Positions 28,838 to 40,195 of a stretch of DNA of 64,000 nt are shown here, one piece after another (the first letter of the stretch is position 1; each line of letters starts with the position of its first letter). The position numbers and the translations under genes were made by a program. Below the pieces are notes generated by a model. That model worked only from the letters and a program-made list of their open reading frames with translations, searched no databases and had not been told where the DNA came from. The stretch is from contig JAJXWD010000004.1 in the NCBI GenBank assembly GCA_021781835.1, positions 60,815-124,814 on the forward strand. Direction: 5' to 3'. The DNA is from Pseudomonadota bacterium. GTDB lineage: Bacteria; Pseudomonadota; Alphaproteobacteria; Acetobacterales; Acetobacteraceae.

Positions 28838-28840
28838 GCG

Positions 28841-29650
28841 ATGGGGAAAATTGTCTGGCTGGCGTCGTATCCGAAGTCGGGCAATACGTGGCTGCGGGTG
28901 TTTTTGCATAATTACATCACGCAGGCCGCCACCCCTCACTCGATCAACCGGCTGACCGATTTTTCACTCGCCGAATGCGCCGCCGCGCTGTTTCACGCGC
29001 CCGGCGAGACGTTGAGCGACGAGGCGGTGCAAAAAAACCGCCCGCGCGTGCATGCGGAGCTGGCCGGGCTTGGCCCGGAGCTGGTGTTTGTGAAAACCCA
29101 TAACGCCAATCTGGCCGTGCATGGCGTGGCGCTGGTGACGCCAGAGGTGACGGCGGGGGCGGTTTATGTGGTGCGCGACCCGCGCGATGTGGCGGTTTCC
29201 TACGCCGCCTATCTGGGCCGCGATGTGGATGAGACGATCAGGTTCATGGCCGCGCCTGGCGCGGTGAACGGCACGGATGAGGCGCAGGTGTTTGAGCTGC
29301 TCTCCTCCTGGTCTGGCCATGTGCGCTCCTGGGTGGGTGGCCGCCAGCGGCTGCTGGTGCGCTATGAGGATCTGGTGGCGGAGCCGGAGCGGTATTTCGC
29401 CCGCATCATCCGTTATCTGGGCACGGGCGAGGTGGATCAGGCGCGGCTGACGCGGGCCATCGGGTTTTCGAGCTTCGCGGAGCTGGCGGGGCAGGAGGCG
29501 CGCGATGGCTATGAGGCCAGCGGCGGGCAGGGGCGGTTTTTCCGCGCCGGGCGGGTTGGTGTGTGGCGCGAAGCGCTGAGCCCCGCGCAGGCGGCGCGCA
29601 TCGAGCGTGACCATGGCGAGGTGATGGGCAGGCTGGGATACCTCGCTTAA
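28841..29650 (+). CDS. Sulfotransferase domain protein
   Basis: A 269-residue PAPS-dependent sulfotransferase-like enzyme. The 5'-phosphosulfate loop is YPKSGNTWLR at 10-19 and the 3'-phosphate segment is VVRDPRDVAVSY at 110-121; a late RVGVWREALSP resembles the conserved R-x-G-x-x-GxW region. The acceptor is unknown and may be a lipid, glycan or small molecule. It follows the SNF2 gene by three bases, so the two are probably co-transcribed, although no shared function is known. Confidence 0.88.
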   Translation: MGKIVWLASYPKSGNTWLRVFLHNYITQAATPHSINRLTDFSLAECAAALFHAPGETLSDEAVQKNRPRVHAELAGLGPELVFVKTHNANLAVHGVALVTPEVTAGAVYVVRDPRDVAVSYAAYLGRDVDETIRFMAAPGAVNGTDEAQVFELLSSWSGHVRSWVGGRQRLLVRYEDLVAEPERYFARIIRYLGTGEVDQARLTRAIGFSSFAELAGQEARDGYEASGGQGRFFRAGRVGVWREALSPAQAARIERDHGEVMGRLGYLA

Positions 29651-29748
29651 GGGGCGAAATTAGCCCTGCTCCAGATTGGATCACCCTTCCGGGGGGCCTA
29701 TATACTTGGCATAGTCAGCCCGACACATAATCATAAAGGAGGGACTGT

Positions 29749-31683
<1,935 letters not shown>

Positions 31684-31714
31684 ACCAAGGCGCCAAAGTT
31701 TTTGCGGCGCGCGC

Positions 31715-31752
31715 GTGGGGGCTTTTTCCAAGAAGCCCCCCACTTCTTTTTG
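31715..31752 (+). terminator. Terminator after acs
   Basis: GTGGGGGCTT (31715-31724) pairs with AAGCCCCCCAC (31733-31743), with one extra C bulged, followed by TTCTTTTT. This is a typical intrinsic terminator before rho. Confidence 0.75.
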
Positions 31753-31901
31753 GGTTTGCGCTTGACCTTTGGCCCGATTGGCCCGATAGCCGGGGCAGGC
31801 GCGTCCTGTGCCGTGTGCCCGCGCGTTCGCGGGTGGTTTGAAAATTCCTTTTGTTGCATCCCGCGTGGCCCTGGGGCCGCGCTACATGGATTCCCGCGCC
31901 C

Positions 31902-33176
31902 ATGCATCTTGCCGAACTCAAAGCCAAAACCCCCACCGACCTGCTGGCCCTGGCCGAGGAGCTGGAGATCGAGAATGCCTCGTCCTTGCGCAAGCAAGAC
32001 ATGATGTTCGCGATCCTGAAAGCCTGGGCCGAGAACGACCAGGCCATTCATGGCGATGGCACGTTGGAGATCCTGCCCGACGGGTTTGGCTTTTTGCGCA
32101 ACCCCGAGGCGAATTTTCTGCCCGGGCCCGAGGATATTTACGTCTCCCCCGCGCAGGTCCGCCGCTATGGGCTGCGCACCGGTGACACGGTGGATGGCGA
32201 GATTCGGGCACCCAAGGATGGCGAGCGTTATTTCTCGCTGGTCAAGGTCGACAAGATCAATTTCGAGAACCCGGAGGCGGTGAAGCACCGCATCAATTTC
32301 GACAATCTCACGCCGCTCTACCCGACCGCGCGGCTCAAGATGGAGGTTGAGGTTGCCGAGCCCACGGTCAAGGGCATGCAGAAGGATTATACCTCGCGGG
32401 TCATCGATCTGGTCGCGCCGATTGGCAAGGGGCAGCGCGCGCTGGTCGTGGCGCCGCCGCGCACCGGCAAGACCGTGATGCTGCAAAACATCGCCGCCTC
32501 GATCACCGCCAACCACCCGGAAGTGTTTCTGATGGTGCTGCTGATCGATGAGCGGCCCGAGGAAGTGACCGACATGTCGCGCTCGGTGCGCGGCGAGGTG
32601 GTGGCCTCGACCTTCGACGAACCCGCCACCCGCCATGTGCAGGTGACCGAGATGGTGCTGGAAAAGGCCAAGCGGCTGGTTGAGCATAAGCGCGATGTGG
32701 TGATTTTGCTCGATTCCATCACCCGCCTGGCGCGCGCGTACAATACGGTCGTGCCCTCGTCGGGCAAGGTGCTGACGGGTGGCGTGGACGCCAACGCGCT
32801 TCAGCGCCCCAAGCGGTTTTTTGGCGCGGCGCGCAACATCGAGGAGGGCGGCTCGCTCACCATCATCGCCACCGCGCTGATCGATACCGGCTCGCGCATG
32901 GATGAGGTGATTTTCGAGGAATTCAAGGGCACGGGCAATTCCGAGCTGATCCTCGACCGCAAGCTCTCGGACAAGCGCACCTTCCCGGCCATCGACATCA
33001 CCAAGTCGGGCACACGCAAGGAAGAGCTGCTGGTGGAGAAATCCGTGCTCTCGAAGATGTGGGTGCTGCGCCGCATCCTCAACCCCATGGGCACCATCGA
33101 CGCCATGGAGTTCCTGCTCGATAAGCTCAAATATTCGAAGACCAACAACGATTTCTTCGACGCGATGAATACCTGA
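31902..33176 (+). CDS. rho: Transcription termination factor Rho
   Basis: A 424-residue hexameric RNA helicase. The N-terminal Rho domain begins [20 protein letters not shown], the RNA-binding cold-shock part contains GFGFLR, and the Walker A APPRTGKT is near 184-191. [13 protein letters not shown] and [16 protein letters not shown] follow. Length is normal. ATG 31902 matches the usual MHLxELK N-terminus; the open frame upstream is not used. A hairpin follows the stop, itself a possible intrinsic terminator. Confidence 0.97.
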   Translation: MHLAELKAKTPTDLLALAEELEIENASSLRKQDMMFAILKAWAENDQAIHGDGTLEILPDGFGFLRNPEANFLPGPEDIYVSPAQVRRYGLRTGDTVDGEIRAPKDGERYFSLVKVDKINFENPEAVKHRINFDNLTPLYPTARLKMEVEVAEPTVKGMQKDYTSRVIDLVAPIGKGQRALVVAPPRTGKTVMLQNIAASITANHPEVFLMVLLIDERPEEVTDMSRSVRGEVVASTFDEPATRHVQVTEMVLEKAKRLVEHKRDVVILLDSITRLARAYNTVVPSSGKVLTGGVDANALQRPKRFFGAARNIEEGGSLTIIATALIDTGSRMDEVIFEEFKGTGNSELILDRKLSDKRTFPAIDITKSGTRKEELLVEKSVLSKMWVLRRILNPMGTIDAMEFLLDKLKYSKTNNDFFDAMNT

Positions 33177-33184
33177 CGGCCCGC

Positions 33185-33226
33185 GGCGGGCTTGATTAAA
33201 ATTCAGCCCCCGCCAGGGTATTTTTA
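33185..33226 (+). terminator. Probable terminator after rho
   Basis: GGCGGG (33185-33190) pairs with CCCGCC (33209-33214), extendable with a bulge, and a short T-run follows (about 33220-33225). Confidence 0.55.
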
Positions 33227-33252
33227 CAGCGCATTAACTCAAGGGGTTTACG

Positions 33253-33291
33253 GAAAGAAACGCATGCCTGTGGCGGGCATGTGTTTTCTTT
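33253..33291 (+). terminator. Long hairpin with T-rich 3' arm just before flgB
   Basis: The core CATGCC (33263-33268) and GGCATG (33276-33281) extends outward through an A-rich 5' arm and a T-rich 3' arm to a stem of about 16 positions, with one mismatch and a few G-T pairs. It ends 18 bases before the flgB ATG. It looks like an intrinsic terminator or attenuator, or a structured leader of the flagellar operon. Confidence 0.55.
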
Positions 33292-33309
33292 TTATAGAGC
33301 CTTGCAGTG

Positions 33310-33657
33310 ATGCTGACGAATACCATCGAGTTTTACGGTGCGGCCTTGTCGGTGCTCGATCAGCGGGCGACGCTGATTGCCGATAACATCGCCAATGCCG
33401 ATACGCCCAATTACAAAGCCGCCGATGTCTCGTTTGACGATGCGCTGCGCGCCCAGCTTGGCGTGGCCTCGGCCGAGGCCGGGCCGCTTTACCGCCAAAA
33501 TGGCGTGGTGGGGCTGAACGGGAATGATGTGTCGCTCGACCGTGAGCGGCTGGAGGCGACGGAGACGGGCGAGCGCACGGAAGCGACCGTGTCCTTTTTG
33601 CGCCAATCCACCGCCGACCTGATCACCGCCTTCCGCCCCAACCCCAGCGGCATTTGA
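33310..33657 (+). CDS. flgB: Flagellar basal-body rod protein FlgB
   Basis: A 115-residue proximal rod protein. The N-terminal helix contains the rod/hook signature RATLIADNIANADTPNYKA. The C-terminal part SFLRQSTADLITAF is predicted to pair as a coiled coil with the N-terminal helix. It is exported by the flagellar type III system without a cleaved signal. ATG 33310 directly follows an in-frame GTG (33307). It heads the fifteen-gene flagellar run and is about 130 bases after rho. Confidence 0.92.
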   Translation: MLTNTIEFYGAALSVLDQRATLIADNIANADTPNYKAADVSFDDALRAQLGVASAEAGPLYRQNGVVGLNGNDVSLDRERLEATETGERTEATVSFLRQSTADLITAFRPNPSGI

Positions 33658-33665
33658 GGGCAGCC

Positions 33666-34085
33666 ATGACCGATATTTTCAGCATCATCGGCTCCTCGCT
33701 CAATGCCCAGAACCAGCGCATGGCGGCGATTGCCTCCAACCTCGCCAACGCCAACTCAATCACCAAGCCCGGCCAGCAGCCTTACCGGGCGCAGGAGGTG
33801 GTGTTTTCGGCGGCGCCCGTGATGGATGGCGAAAGCGCGCGCGCCACGGATCTGGGCGTGCAGGTGGCCGCGACCGTGCAAAGCAACGCGCCGCCCGTGC
33901 AGACTTACGATCCCGGCTCGCCTTATGCCGACAAGCAAGGATACGTGACCGGATCGAACGTGAACCAGGTTGATGAGATGGTGAACATGATCGACAGCTC
34001 GAACTCTTATTCGGCGTCGGTCGCGCTGCTTCAGCAATCGGTGAAAATCGACCAGCAAATGATTTCAGCCTTGCAGGTGGGATGA
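33666..34085 (+). CDS. flgC: Flagellar basal-body rod protein FlgC
   Basis: A 139-residue proximal rod protein with SSLNAQNQRMAAIASNLANANS near the N-terminus and VNQVDEMVNMIDSSNSYSAS near the C-terminus, both typical of FlgC. ATG 33666 is chosen because GAGGG lies five bases upstream; a TTG at 33654 overlapping the flgB stop is a weaker choice. fliE, often the next gene in alphaproteobacteria, is not found here. Confidence 0.93.
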   Translation: MTDIFSIIGSSLNAQNQRMAAIASNLANANSITKPGQQPYRAQEVVFSAAPVMDGESARATDLGVQVAATVQSNAPPVQTYDPGSPYADKQGYVTGSNVNQVDEMVNMIDSSNSYSASVALLQQSVKIDQQMISALQVG

Positions 34086-34771
34086 TGACCAGCATATTAG
34101 CGCCAAGCGCCGCCACGGCGGCGGTGAATTCACATTCGGTTGCCGCCTCGACAACGGCGAGCACCACATCCTCATCCGGGTCCGGCGCCAGCATCAGCCA
34201 GACCGATTTTTTGAAGCTGCTGACGGCGCAGCTGCAATATCAAAGCCCGACCAACCCGGCCGACCCCACGCAGCTGGCCTCTGAATTCGCGGCCATTTCA
34301 ACGGTGCAAGGCATAAACTCGCTCAATTCCAAGGTGGCGGCGATTTCGACCAGCACCGGCGCCGCGCAGATGGCCCAGGCGGCCTCGCTGGTGGGCAAGA
34401 AAGTGGCCGTGACCGGCGATGTGCTGACCACCAACGCCGCGGGCTCCGCCCAGGGGGCATTTGTGCTGGCGGCGCCGGCCAGCAGCACGACAGTTACGGT
34501 TTTAAACCAAAATGGCTCGCTGGCGGGCACGCTGTCTCTGGGGGCATTGCCGGCGGGGCAAAATCAATTCACCTGGACCGGCGGAACGGCGGGCTCGAAA
34601 TATTTATATGACGTGACGGCGAATTCGGCGTCGTCCGGCGCCGTCTCTGTCACGCCTTACAGTGTTTACACGGTCAATGGTGTCAATCTTTCAGGCTCGG
34701 CACCAACGCTCAATGTCGCGGGGACGGCCTCTACCGTGCCTGTCTCGTCAATTCAAACCGTTCTGGACTGA
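34082..34771 (+). CDS. flgD: Flagellar hook assembly protein FlgD
   Basis: A 229-residue hook-capping protein. After a Ser/Thr/Ala-rich start of about 40 residues comes the conserved QTDFLKLLTAQLQYQSPTNP block with DPTQLASEFA. The C-terminal FlgD Tudor/Ig-like region contains LPAGQNQFTWTG. It caps the growing hook so that FlgE can polymerise. ATG 34082 (or 34085) overlaps the flgC stop. Confidence 0.92.
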   Translation: MMTSILAPSAATAAVNSHSVAASTTASTTSSSGSGASISQTDFLKLLTAQLQYQSPTNPADPTQLASEFAAISTVQGINSLNSKVAAISTSTGAAQMAQAASLVGKKVAVTGDVLTTNAAGSAQGAFVLAAPASSTTVTVLNQNGSLAGTLSLGALPAGQNQFTWTGGTAGSKYLYDVTANSASSGAVSVTPYSVYTVNGVNLSGSAPTLNVAGTASTVPVSSIQTVLD

Positions 34772-34776
34772 TCACC

Positions 34777-36003
34777 ATGACCCTTCAAACCGCCCTCTCG
34801 GGGTTGATTAGCGCGCAAACCGGTCTCAACACGGTCTCGAACGATCTGGCCAATGCCAGCACCACGGCCTTTAAGAGCCAGATGGCCTTGTTCGAGGATA
34901 TGTACCCGTCCAATGTTTCCAATGTGCCTGGCATTGGCGCGACCACAGAGGGGATTTCCTCGGACCTGACCGAGGGTAATTTGACCTCGACGGGCAATCC
35001 GCTCGATGCGGCCATTCAGGGGTCGGGCTATTTCATCGTCAGCAATAACGGCGCGCAGCAATATACGCGCGATGGCGCGTTTCAGCTCAACGCCACCGGG
35101 CAGCTTGAGACGCTGACGGGAAAGCCACTGATGGGATATGCGACAAATTCAAGCGGCGCGCTGAACAGCACGCTGGGAACCATCACCATAAATACCGGCG
35201 CGGTGCCGGCGCAGGCGACGGGAAATTTGGGCGTGACGCTGAATTTGAATTCGGGCGACAAGCAGATTCCCTCGACCACGACCTTCAACCCTGCTGATTC
35301 GACCACTTATGATGAAACCACGTCGGTGGTGGCATATGATTCGCTTGGCAATGCCAACAGGGTGCAGCTTTATCTGGTGCAAAACCAGCCGACGACAACC
35401 GGGGCAACGCCGAACTGGACGGTTTATGCCCAGCCTATGACGGCTTCTGGCACCGCCATAGGCACGCCGACAAATTTGACGACGCTGAATTTTTCCAGCA
35501 CCGGCACGCTGACCTCGGGCAGCCCCGCGACCTTGGCGGTGAATTGGGGAAATGGCGCGGCGAATTCAAATTTGAGCTTTAATTTTTCAGGAACATCCTT
35601 GGCCGCGCAAAGCTTTGCCGTGGCGGGGCTGACGAATAATGGCTATGCGTCTGGCTCTTATACCGGCACCTCGATCAACAGCCAGGGGCAAATTCAATCG
35701 ACATATTCCAACGGCCAGACGGTAAGCGCCGGTACGCTGGCGCTGGCAAATTTTCTAAATCCTGAAGGTTTGGCGCCGGTTACGGGAAATTTGTATAATT
35801 CTTCGTCTACCTCTGGGCAGGCTGTGGTGAATACGCCGGGTTCGGGATTGGCGGGGACATTGTCTGGCGGGTATCTGGAAGCGTCGAACGCTTCCACCTC
35901 GTCTCTGCTGGTGTCGCTCATTCAATATCAGCAGGCTTATCAGGCCAATACATCCGTTATTCAAACGGAACAACAAGACAGCACGCGTCTGTCGCAGATT
36001 TAA
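34777..36003 (+). CDS. flgE: Flagellar hook protein FlgE
   Basis: A 408-residue hook subunit. The N-terminus LQTALSGLISAQTGLNTVSN is followed by NASTTAFKSQ, the conserved axial-protein pattern. GNPLDAAIQGSGYF marks the FlgE/F/G core. The middle is Thr/Ser/Asn-rich and variable, and the C-terminus SGGYLEASNASTSSLLVSLIQYQQAYQANTS forms the partner helix. It stacks as the curved hook outside the cell. Its stop adjoins flgF without a gap. Confidence 0.93.
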   Translation: MTLQTALSGLISAQTGLNTVSNDLANASTTAFKSQMALFEDMYPSNVSNVPGIGATTEGISSDLTEGNLTSTGNPLDAAIQGSGYFIVSNNGAQQYTRDGAFQLNATGQLETLTGKPLMGYATNSSGALNSTLGTITINTGAVPAQATGNLGVTLNLNSGDKQIPSTTTFNPADSTTYDETTSVVAYDSLGNANRVQLYLVQNQPTTTGATPNWTVYAQPMTASGTAIGTPTNLTTLNFSSTGTLTSGSPATLAVNWGNGAANSNLSFNFSGTSLAAQSFAVAGLTNNGYASGSYTGTSINSQGQIQSTYSNGQTVSAGTLALANFLNPEGLAPVTGNLYNSSSTSGQAVVNTPGSGLAGTLSGGYLEASNASTSSLLVSLIQYQQAYQANTSVIQTEQQDSTRLSQI

Positions 36004-36747
36004 ATGCAGAGCAACAGTTTATATACCGGCATGGCCGGACTTCAGGCGATCCAGGCGCGGATGCAGGCTTTGTCGAGCAATCTCGCCAACAGCAACACGC
36101 CAGGCTACGCCGCGGTGCAGGCGATTTCGGATACCGCCTATTACCAGGGCAGCAACGCGCCAATTGGCGGCGATGTGTTGGTGAGCACGCCAGGGCCAGA
36201 CCTTACACAGGGGGCGCTGAACCATACAGGCGACCCGCTGGATGTGGCGCTGGGCGGCGATGCCTGGTTGCAGGTGCAGACCACCAACGGCACGGCGCTG
36301 ACGCGCAATGGGCAATTGCAAATATCGGCGGCCGGGCTATTGACCGATGCCGGTGGCAATCCGGTTTTGGGCGTTGGCGGGCAGCCGATCAGCCTGCCGC
36401 AATTGACGAATATTACGATTGCCAATGACGGGACGATTTCGGGTGTCTCGGCCTCGAGCCCCGGGGGGGCTGCACAGATTTATGGGCAGATCTCTCTCGT
36501 TAGCGCACAAAATGTAAATCTTACGCCTTTGTCTGGAAGTCTTTACACCACACCAGCGGGAACGACGCTGTCGCCGTCGCAAAACGGTTCATTGCACCAG
36601 GGCTATTTGAACGATTCGAATGTCGATCCGACCATGTCGATGATGAGCATGATCAATGACAGCCGTGCGTATCAGTTACAGACGGAGATGATCAAAAGCC
36701 AAAGCTCGGCCTCTAAGGATATGAACAACATAGTGAGCCAGGCTTAA
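36004..36747 (+). CDS. flgF: Flagellar basal-body rod protein FlgF
   Basis: A 247-residue proximal rod protein of the hook-basal-body family. It begins NSLYTGMAGLQAIQARMQAL, has the core GDPLDVALGGDAWLQVQ, and ends with QGYLNDSNVDPTMSMMSMIN. Position between flgE and flgG and length agree with FlgF. Confidence 0.9.
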   Translation: MQSNSLYTGMAGLQAIQARMQALSSNLANSNTPGYAAVQAISDTAYYQGSNAPIGGDVLVSTPGPDLTQGALNHTGDPLDVALGGDAWLQVQTTNGTALTRNGQLQISAAGLLTDAGGNPVLGVGGQPISLPQLTNITIANDGTISGVSASSPGGAAQIYGQISLVSAQNVNLTPLSGSLYTTPAGTTLSPSQNGSLHQGYLNDSNVDPTMSMMSMINDSRAYQLQTEMIKSQSSASKDMNNIVSQA

Positions 36748-36784
36748 TATTCATGATTTGCGGATTTGAAAGGTAGCCTGAAAA

Positions 36785-37579
36785 ATGGATCACGCGTTGG
36801 ACACGATCGCCACGGGTCTGGCGGCCAGCCAGATGATGATGAACACGATCGCCGACAATCTTTCAAATGTGAACACCACGGCTTTCAAGTCTGAGACACC
36901 TGAATTTCAGACATTGCTGTATCAGGATGGCACGCAGCCAGGCGCCAACTCAACGGGGCAGACCGTCTACCCATCGGGGTTGGAGTTGGGCACGGGGGTC
37001 AAGGTGGCGTCGATCAAGCAGACCGAGACACAGGGTACACTAACCAGTACGGGCAACCCGCTGGATGTGGCGATTAATGGCCAGGGTTATTTTCAGGTCA
37101 ATCTGCCTTCCGGCCAGACGGCTTATACCAGGGATGGCGCCTTTCAGCTCAACTCGGCTGGGCAGCTGGTGACCTCATCGGGCTACCAGGTCATTCCCAA
37201 TGTGACCATTCCGGCTAACGCGCAGTCAGTGACAATCGGGACGGATGGAACCGTATCGGTGACATTGCCTGGATCATCGACGGCCACGCAGGTTGGGCAA
37301 ATTCAGTTGGCAAACTTTGTCAACCCGCAAGGTTTGCAGCCGCTGGGCGGAAATTTATATGCGGCCACGACATCTTCGGGCACGGCGGTGGCGGGGGCGC
37401 CGCAATCAAACGGTTTGGGCTCGGTCAACCAGAGCTATCTGGAAGCCTCGAACGTGGATGTGGTGAAATCGATGGTGGATATGATCGCGGCGGAAAGATC
37501 CTATCAGCTTGGCGCACAGGTTGCCGCGGCCGTTGATAACCAGATGAACTATCTGGCCCAGGCCGCGGCCGGCTCATGA
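36785..37579 (+). CDS. flgG: Flagellar distal rod protein FlgG
   Basis: A 264-residue distal rod protein. N-terminal TIADNLSNVNTTAFKSETPEF and core GNPLDVAINGQGYFQV are typical, and the C-terminal YLEASNVDVVKSMVDMIAAER is the classic FlgG ending. It is 37 bases after flgF and overlaps flgH by four bases. flgA, commonly located between flgG and flgH in alphaproteobacteria, is absent here. Confidence 0.95.
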   Translation: MDHALDTIATGLAASQMMMNTIADNLSNVNTTAFKSETPEFQTLLYQDGTQPGANSTGQTVYPSGLELGTGVKVASIKQTETQGTLTSTGNPLDVAINGQGYFQVNLPSGQTAYTRDGAFQLNSAGQLVTSSGYQVIPNVTIPANAQSVTIGTDGTVSVTLPGSSTATQVGQIQLANFVNPQGLQPLGGNLYAATTSSGTAVAGAPQSNGLGSVNQSYLEASNVDVVKSMVDMIAAERSYQLGAQVAAAVDNQMNYLAQAAAGS

Positions 37580-38256
37580 GATTGGGAATTTTACCGGCTT
37601 TGTTGCTGCTGGCCGCGTGCCAGACCACGCCACCCGGCCCGCCCGCGCTTGTGAAGCCCGCGGCATTTCCGGTTGCGGTGAATGAACCACCATCGTCCGA
37701 AAACGGATCGATTTTCATGCCGGTTGCGGCGGGTTCCATTTATGAGCCACGCCATGATTGGCGGGTGGGAGATTTGGTGACCATAAATATTGTGACCACC
37801 AGTGCTGCCAATAATACGGACGCGACAGATTTGACCCGCAAAGGCAAGATCAGCGATTCAATGACAAATTTCATGGGCATACCCATGAATTTTGGGCAGG
37901 TGAATGGCGGTTCGATTTCACCCAGCATTGGCGCGACGTCTGATCAGGAATTCAGTGGCGCGGGCAGCGCGGTTGCGGCGAATAATATCAGCGGCCAGGT
38001 GGAGGCTGTGATTACCAATGTCGATGCCAACGGCACGCTGGCATTGGCGGGACGGACGAATGTCAACATCAATGGCAATGTCGTTTCTTTGGTGGTGACC
38101 GGGTATGCAAGCCCGGATGATATTGCGTCCAATACCACGATCAGCTCCAATCAGGTGGCGGATATGAATGTGCAATATGTCGGCAATGGACCGACGGCGG
38201 GGGCGCATCAATTGCCGTGGTTGCAGAGATTATTGAATGTGATTGCACCTTTCTGA
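37576..38256 (+). CDS. flgH: Flagellar L-ring protein FlgH
   Basis: A 226-residue outer-membrane lipoprotein forming the L ring. The signal peptide ends in lipobox L-A-A-C with Cys15. GSIYEPRHDWRVGDLVTINI and the ring-forming strands (EAVITNVDANGTLALAG) match FlgH. The stop overlaps the flgI ATG as TGATG. Confidence 0.93.
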   Translation: MRLGILPALLLLAACQTTPPGPPALVKPAAFPVAVNEPPSSENGSIFMPVAAGSIYEPRHDWRVGDLVTINIVTTSAANNTDATDLTRKGKISDSMTNFMGIPMNFGQVNGGSISPSIGATSDQEFSGAGSAVAANNISGQVEAVITNVDANGTLALAGRTNVNINGNVVSLVVTGYASPDDIASNTTISSNQVADMNVQYVGNGPTAGAHQLPWLQRLLNVIAPF

Positions 38257-39359
38257 TGAATAAGCGAATTATTTTATCTTGTGTCTTGGCCGTTTTTGGC
38301 TGGGCTGGTGCGGTGAAGGCGGATGTGACCACCATCGGCCAGCTGGTTTCTGTTTCCGGCGCGCCGACCAACCAGATATATGGCTATGGGTTGGTGGTTG
38401 GTTTGCCGGGGACGGGGGACCAGACGACACAAGTGCCCTACACACAGCAATCAATTTTAAATATGCTGAGAAATCTTGGTATTTCGCTGCCGAATGTGAC
38501 GACGATGCAGCCTAATGACGTGGCTTCAGTGATGGTTACGGCGGATGTTCCGGCATTTTCGCATGCCGGTCAGCGCATTGATGTCATGGTATCGGCATTG
38601 GGAAATGCAACATCTCTGGCGGGGGGCATATTGTTGCCGACACCGTTGCGAGGTGCCAATGACGCGACCTATGCCGAGGCACAGGGGCCCCTGCTTGTCA
38701 GCGGTTTTTCGGCTGGAGCGGGAGGAAATTCGACCACGCAGAATGTGCCAACTGTTGGTACGCTGCCAAATGGCGCGATTTTGGCGGCGACGATTCCAGC
38801 AACATATTCAGTTAATGGACAATCCGCCTTGTTGGTCAATTCGCCTGATTTTTCTTTGGCACAGGCGATTGCCAATACCATAACCGCCAAATTTGGTGCC
38901 GGCAGCGCGCAGGCGGTCTCGCCCGGAGAGGTTGATGTTTCCGCGGGGGGCAGTGATCCCATGCAGTTTTTGGCGAATGTTTTGAGCACCACGATCACGC
39001 CTCCTGATGCGAACCCGACGATTGTGGTCGATGCCCAAAGCGGCACGATTGTTATGAATGCCGGTGTGGTACTCGGTCCGGCTGTGGTCAGCCATGGTGA
39101 TTTGACGGTCAATATTCAGACACAAAACTCGGTAAGCCAGCCAAATCCGTTGAGCACGGGGCAGACTGTTGGTGTACAAAATAGTGTTGTCAATGCCAAG
39201 CAGGGCAAGGCGCAAGTGATTGCCTTGCCAAAGACTGCGACATTGCAGGATGTTGCCGCGGCACTGAACGCCGTTGGGGCGACGCCATCTGATTTGATTG
39301 CGATTATTGAAGCCTTGAAGCAGGCTGGGGCGATAAATGGGACGGTGAAGGTGATATGA
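38256..39359 (+). CDS. flgI: Flagellar P-ring protein FlgI
   Basis: A 367-residue periplasmic P-ring subunit with a Sec signal peptide (cleavage after VKA near 22). Conserved parts are NQIYGYGLVVGLPGTGDQTT, MQPNDVASVMVTADVPAF and the C-terminal IVMNAGVVLGPAVVSHGDLTV. ATG 38256 overlaps the flgH stop; an in-frame extension upstream lies inside flgH and is rejected. Confidence 0.95.
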   Translation: MNKRIILSCVLAVFGWAGAVKADVTTIGQLVSVSGAPTNQIYGYGLVVGLPGTGDQTTQVPYTQQSILNMLRNLGISLPNVTTMQPNDVASVMVTADVPAFSHAGQRIDVMVSALGNATSLAGGILLPTPLRGANDATYAEAQGPLLVSGFSAGAGGNSTTQNVPTVGTLPNGAILAATIPATYSVNGQSALLVNSPDFSLAQAIANTITAKFGAGSAQAVSPGEVDVSAGGSDPMQFLANVLSTTITPPDANPTIVVDAQSGTIVMNAGVVLGPAVVSHGDLTVNIQTQNSVSQPNPLSTGQTVGVQNSVVNAKQGKAQVIALPKTATLQDVAAALNAVGATPSDLIAIIEALKQAGAINGTVKVI

Positions 39360-40180
39360 ATATTTCTGGTGCGCACCTCATCACCTCTCCGGAAATTTCA
39401 AAAAAACAGGCCGCGCAAAAACTTGTCGGTGAACTTTGGTATGACATGCTTGCCGAGCTTGATAAAACCACGGGGGGATATCAATCCGCGGATACGGGAA
39501 ATTTTCAGGACATGATGAATTGGCAAGTTTCTGAAAGCGATTTTTCCGCTTATGACAAATCTCTTGTCGATGCCATTATGGCCTCGATCGATGGAAAACA
39601 TGATGTTGGCGGCGTATTGTCATCACGAATAATTAACAATATGCCGTTGAGTGAAGATTTAGTGGCGGGATCGATGGCGGCCATGCCAAGTACAGACACG
39701 ATGAGCCTGGTGGGGTCGGATGAGAAATGGGCCAATTTGGCGAGCGCGATCTGGCCGGCTGTTCGTAAAATATCGGCGGATCTGAACATTCCGGCGGTGG
39801 GGATTTTGTCTCAGATTGCGCTGGAAACCGGCTGGGGCAGCGCAACGCCGGGGAATAATTTATTCGGCATCAAGGCAATAAAGGGTGAGCCTGGGCAAAG
39901 CCTGGAGACGCAAGAATGGGTTAATGGTACCGATGTTAATGAATTGGCAAATTTCAGATCTTATAGAAGCGTAGATGCGGCGCTTAGTGATTACGCAAGG
40001 TTGATTCATATGCGGTATAGTAAAGCGACTAACAGCCAAACGGTTGCTGAATTCGCGGATGCCTTGCAAAATTCTGGATATGCCACGGATTCTAATTATG
40101 CACAAAAGATCATAGATATTTCTAATTCAGATAGAATGAAGAGGCTGGTTTTGGAAGTTTCTGGCGCAACAAACAGGTAA
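39356..40180 (+). CDS. flgJ: Flagellar rod assembly protein/muramidase FlgJ
   Basis: A 274-residue two-part protein. The N-terminal about 75 residues resemble the rod-binding scaffold (QAAQKLVGELWYDMLAELDK). The C-terminal glucosaminidase domain (about 120-270) has the catalytic Glu in QIALETGWGSATPGNNLFGIK and FRSYRSVDAALSDYA. It would cut peptidoglycan so that the rod can pass. The gene is noticeably more AT-rich than the ring genes before it. It overlaps flgI by four bases. Confidence 0.88.
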   Translation: MNISGAHLITSPEISKKQAAQKLVGELWYDMLAELDKTTGGYQSADTGNFQDMMNWQVSESDFSAYDKSLVDAIMASIDGKHDVGGVLSSRIINNMPLSEDLVAGSMAAMPSTDTMSLVGSDEKWANLASAIWPAVRKISADLNIPAVGILSQIALETGWGSATPGNNLFGIKAIKGEPGQSLETQEWVNGTDVNELANFRSYRSVDAALSDYARLIHMRYSKATNSQTVAEFADALQNSGYATDSNYAQKIIDISNSDRMKRLVLEVSGATNR

Positions 40181-40195
40181 AGGCTGGGTTGGCGG

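Noticed and set aside
26117..28939. Very long open frame (about 940 codons) on the minus strand over the SNF2 gene
   Set aside because: It is the antisense of a clearly recognised helicase gene; high GC keeps antisense frames open, and the translation shows no domain and an unnatural His/Gly/Arg/Gln bias.
29706..29733. Promoter TTGGCA-N16-TAATCA before acs
   Set aside because: The -10 would lie almost on the ribosome-binding site, leaving no leader; probably chance.
33230..33309. Sigma-54 promoter upstream of flgB
   Set aside because: TGGCGGG occurs, but no TTGC is at the right distance.
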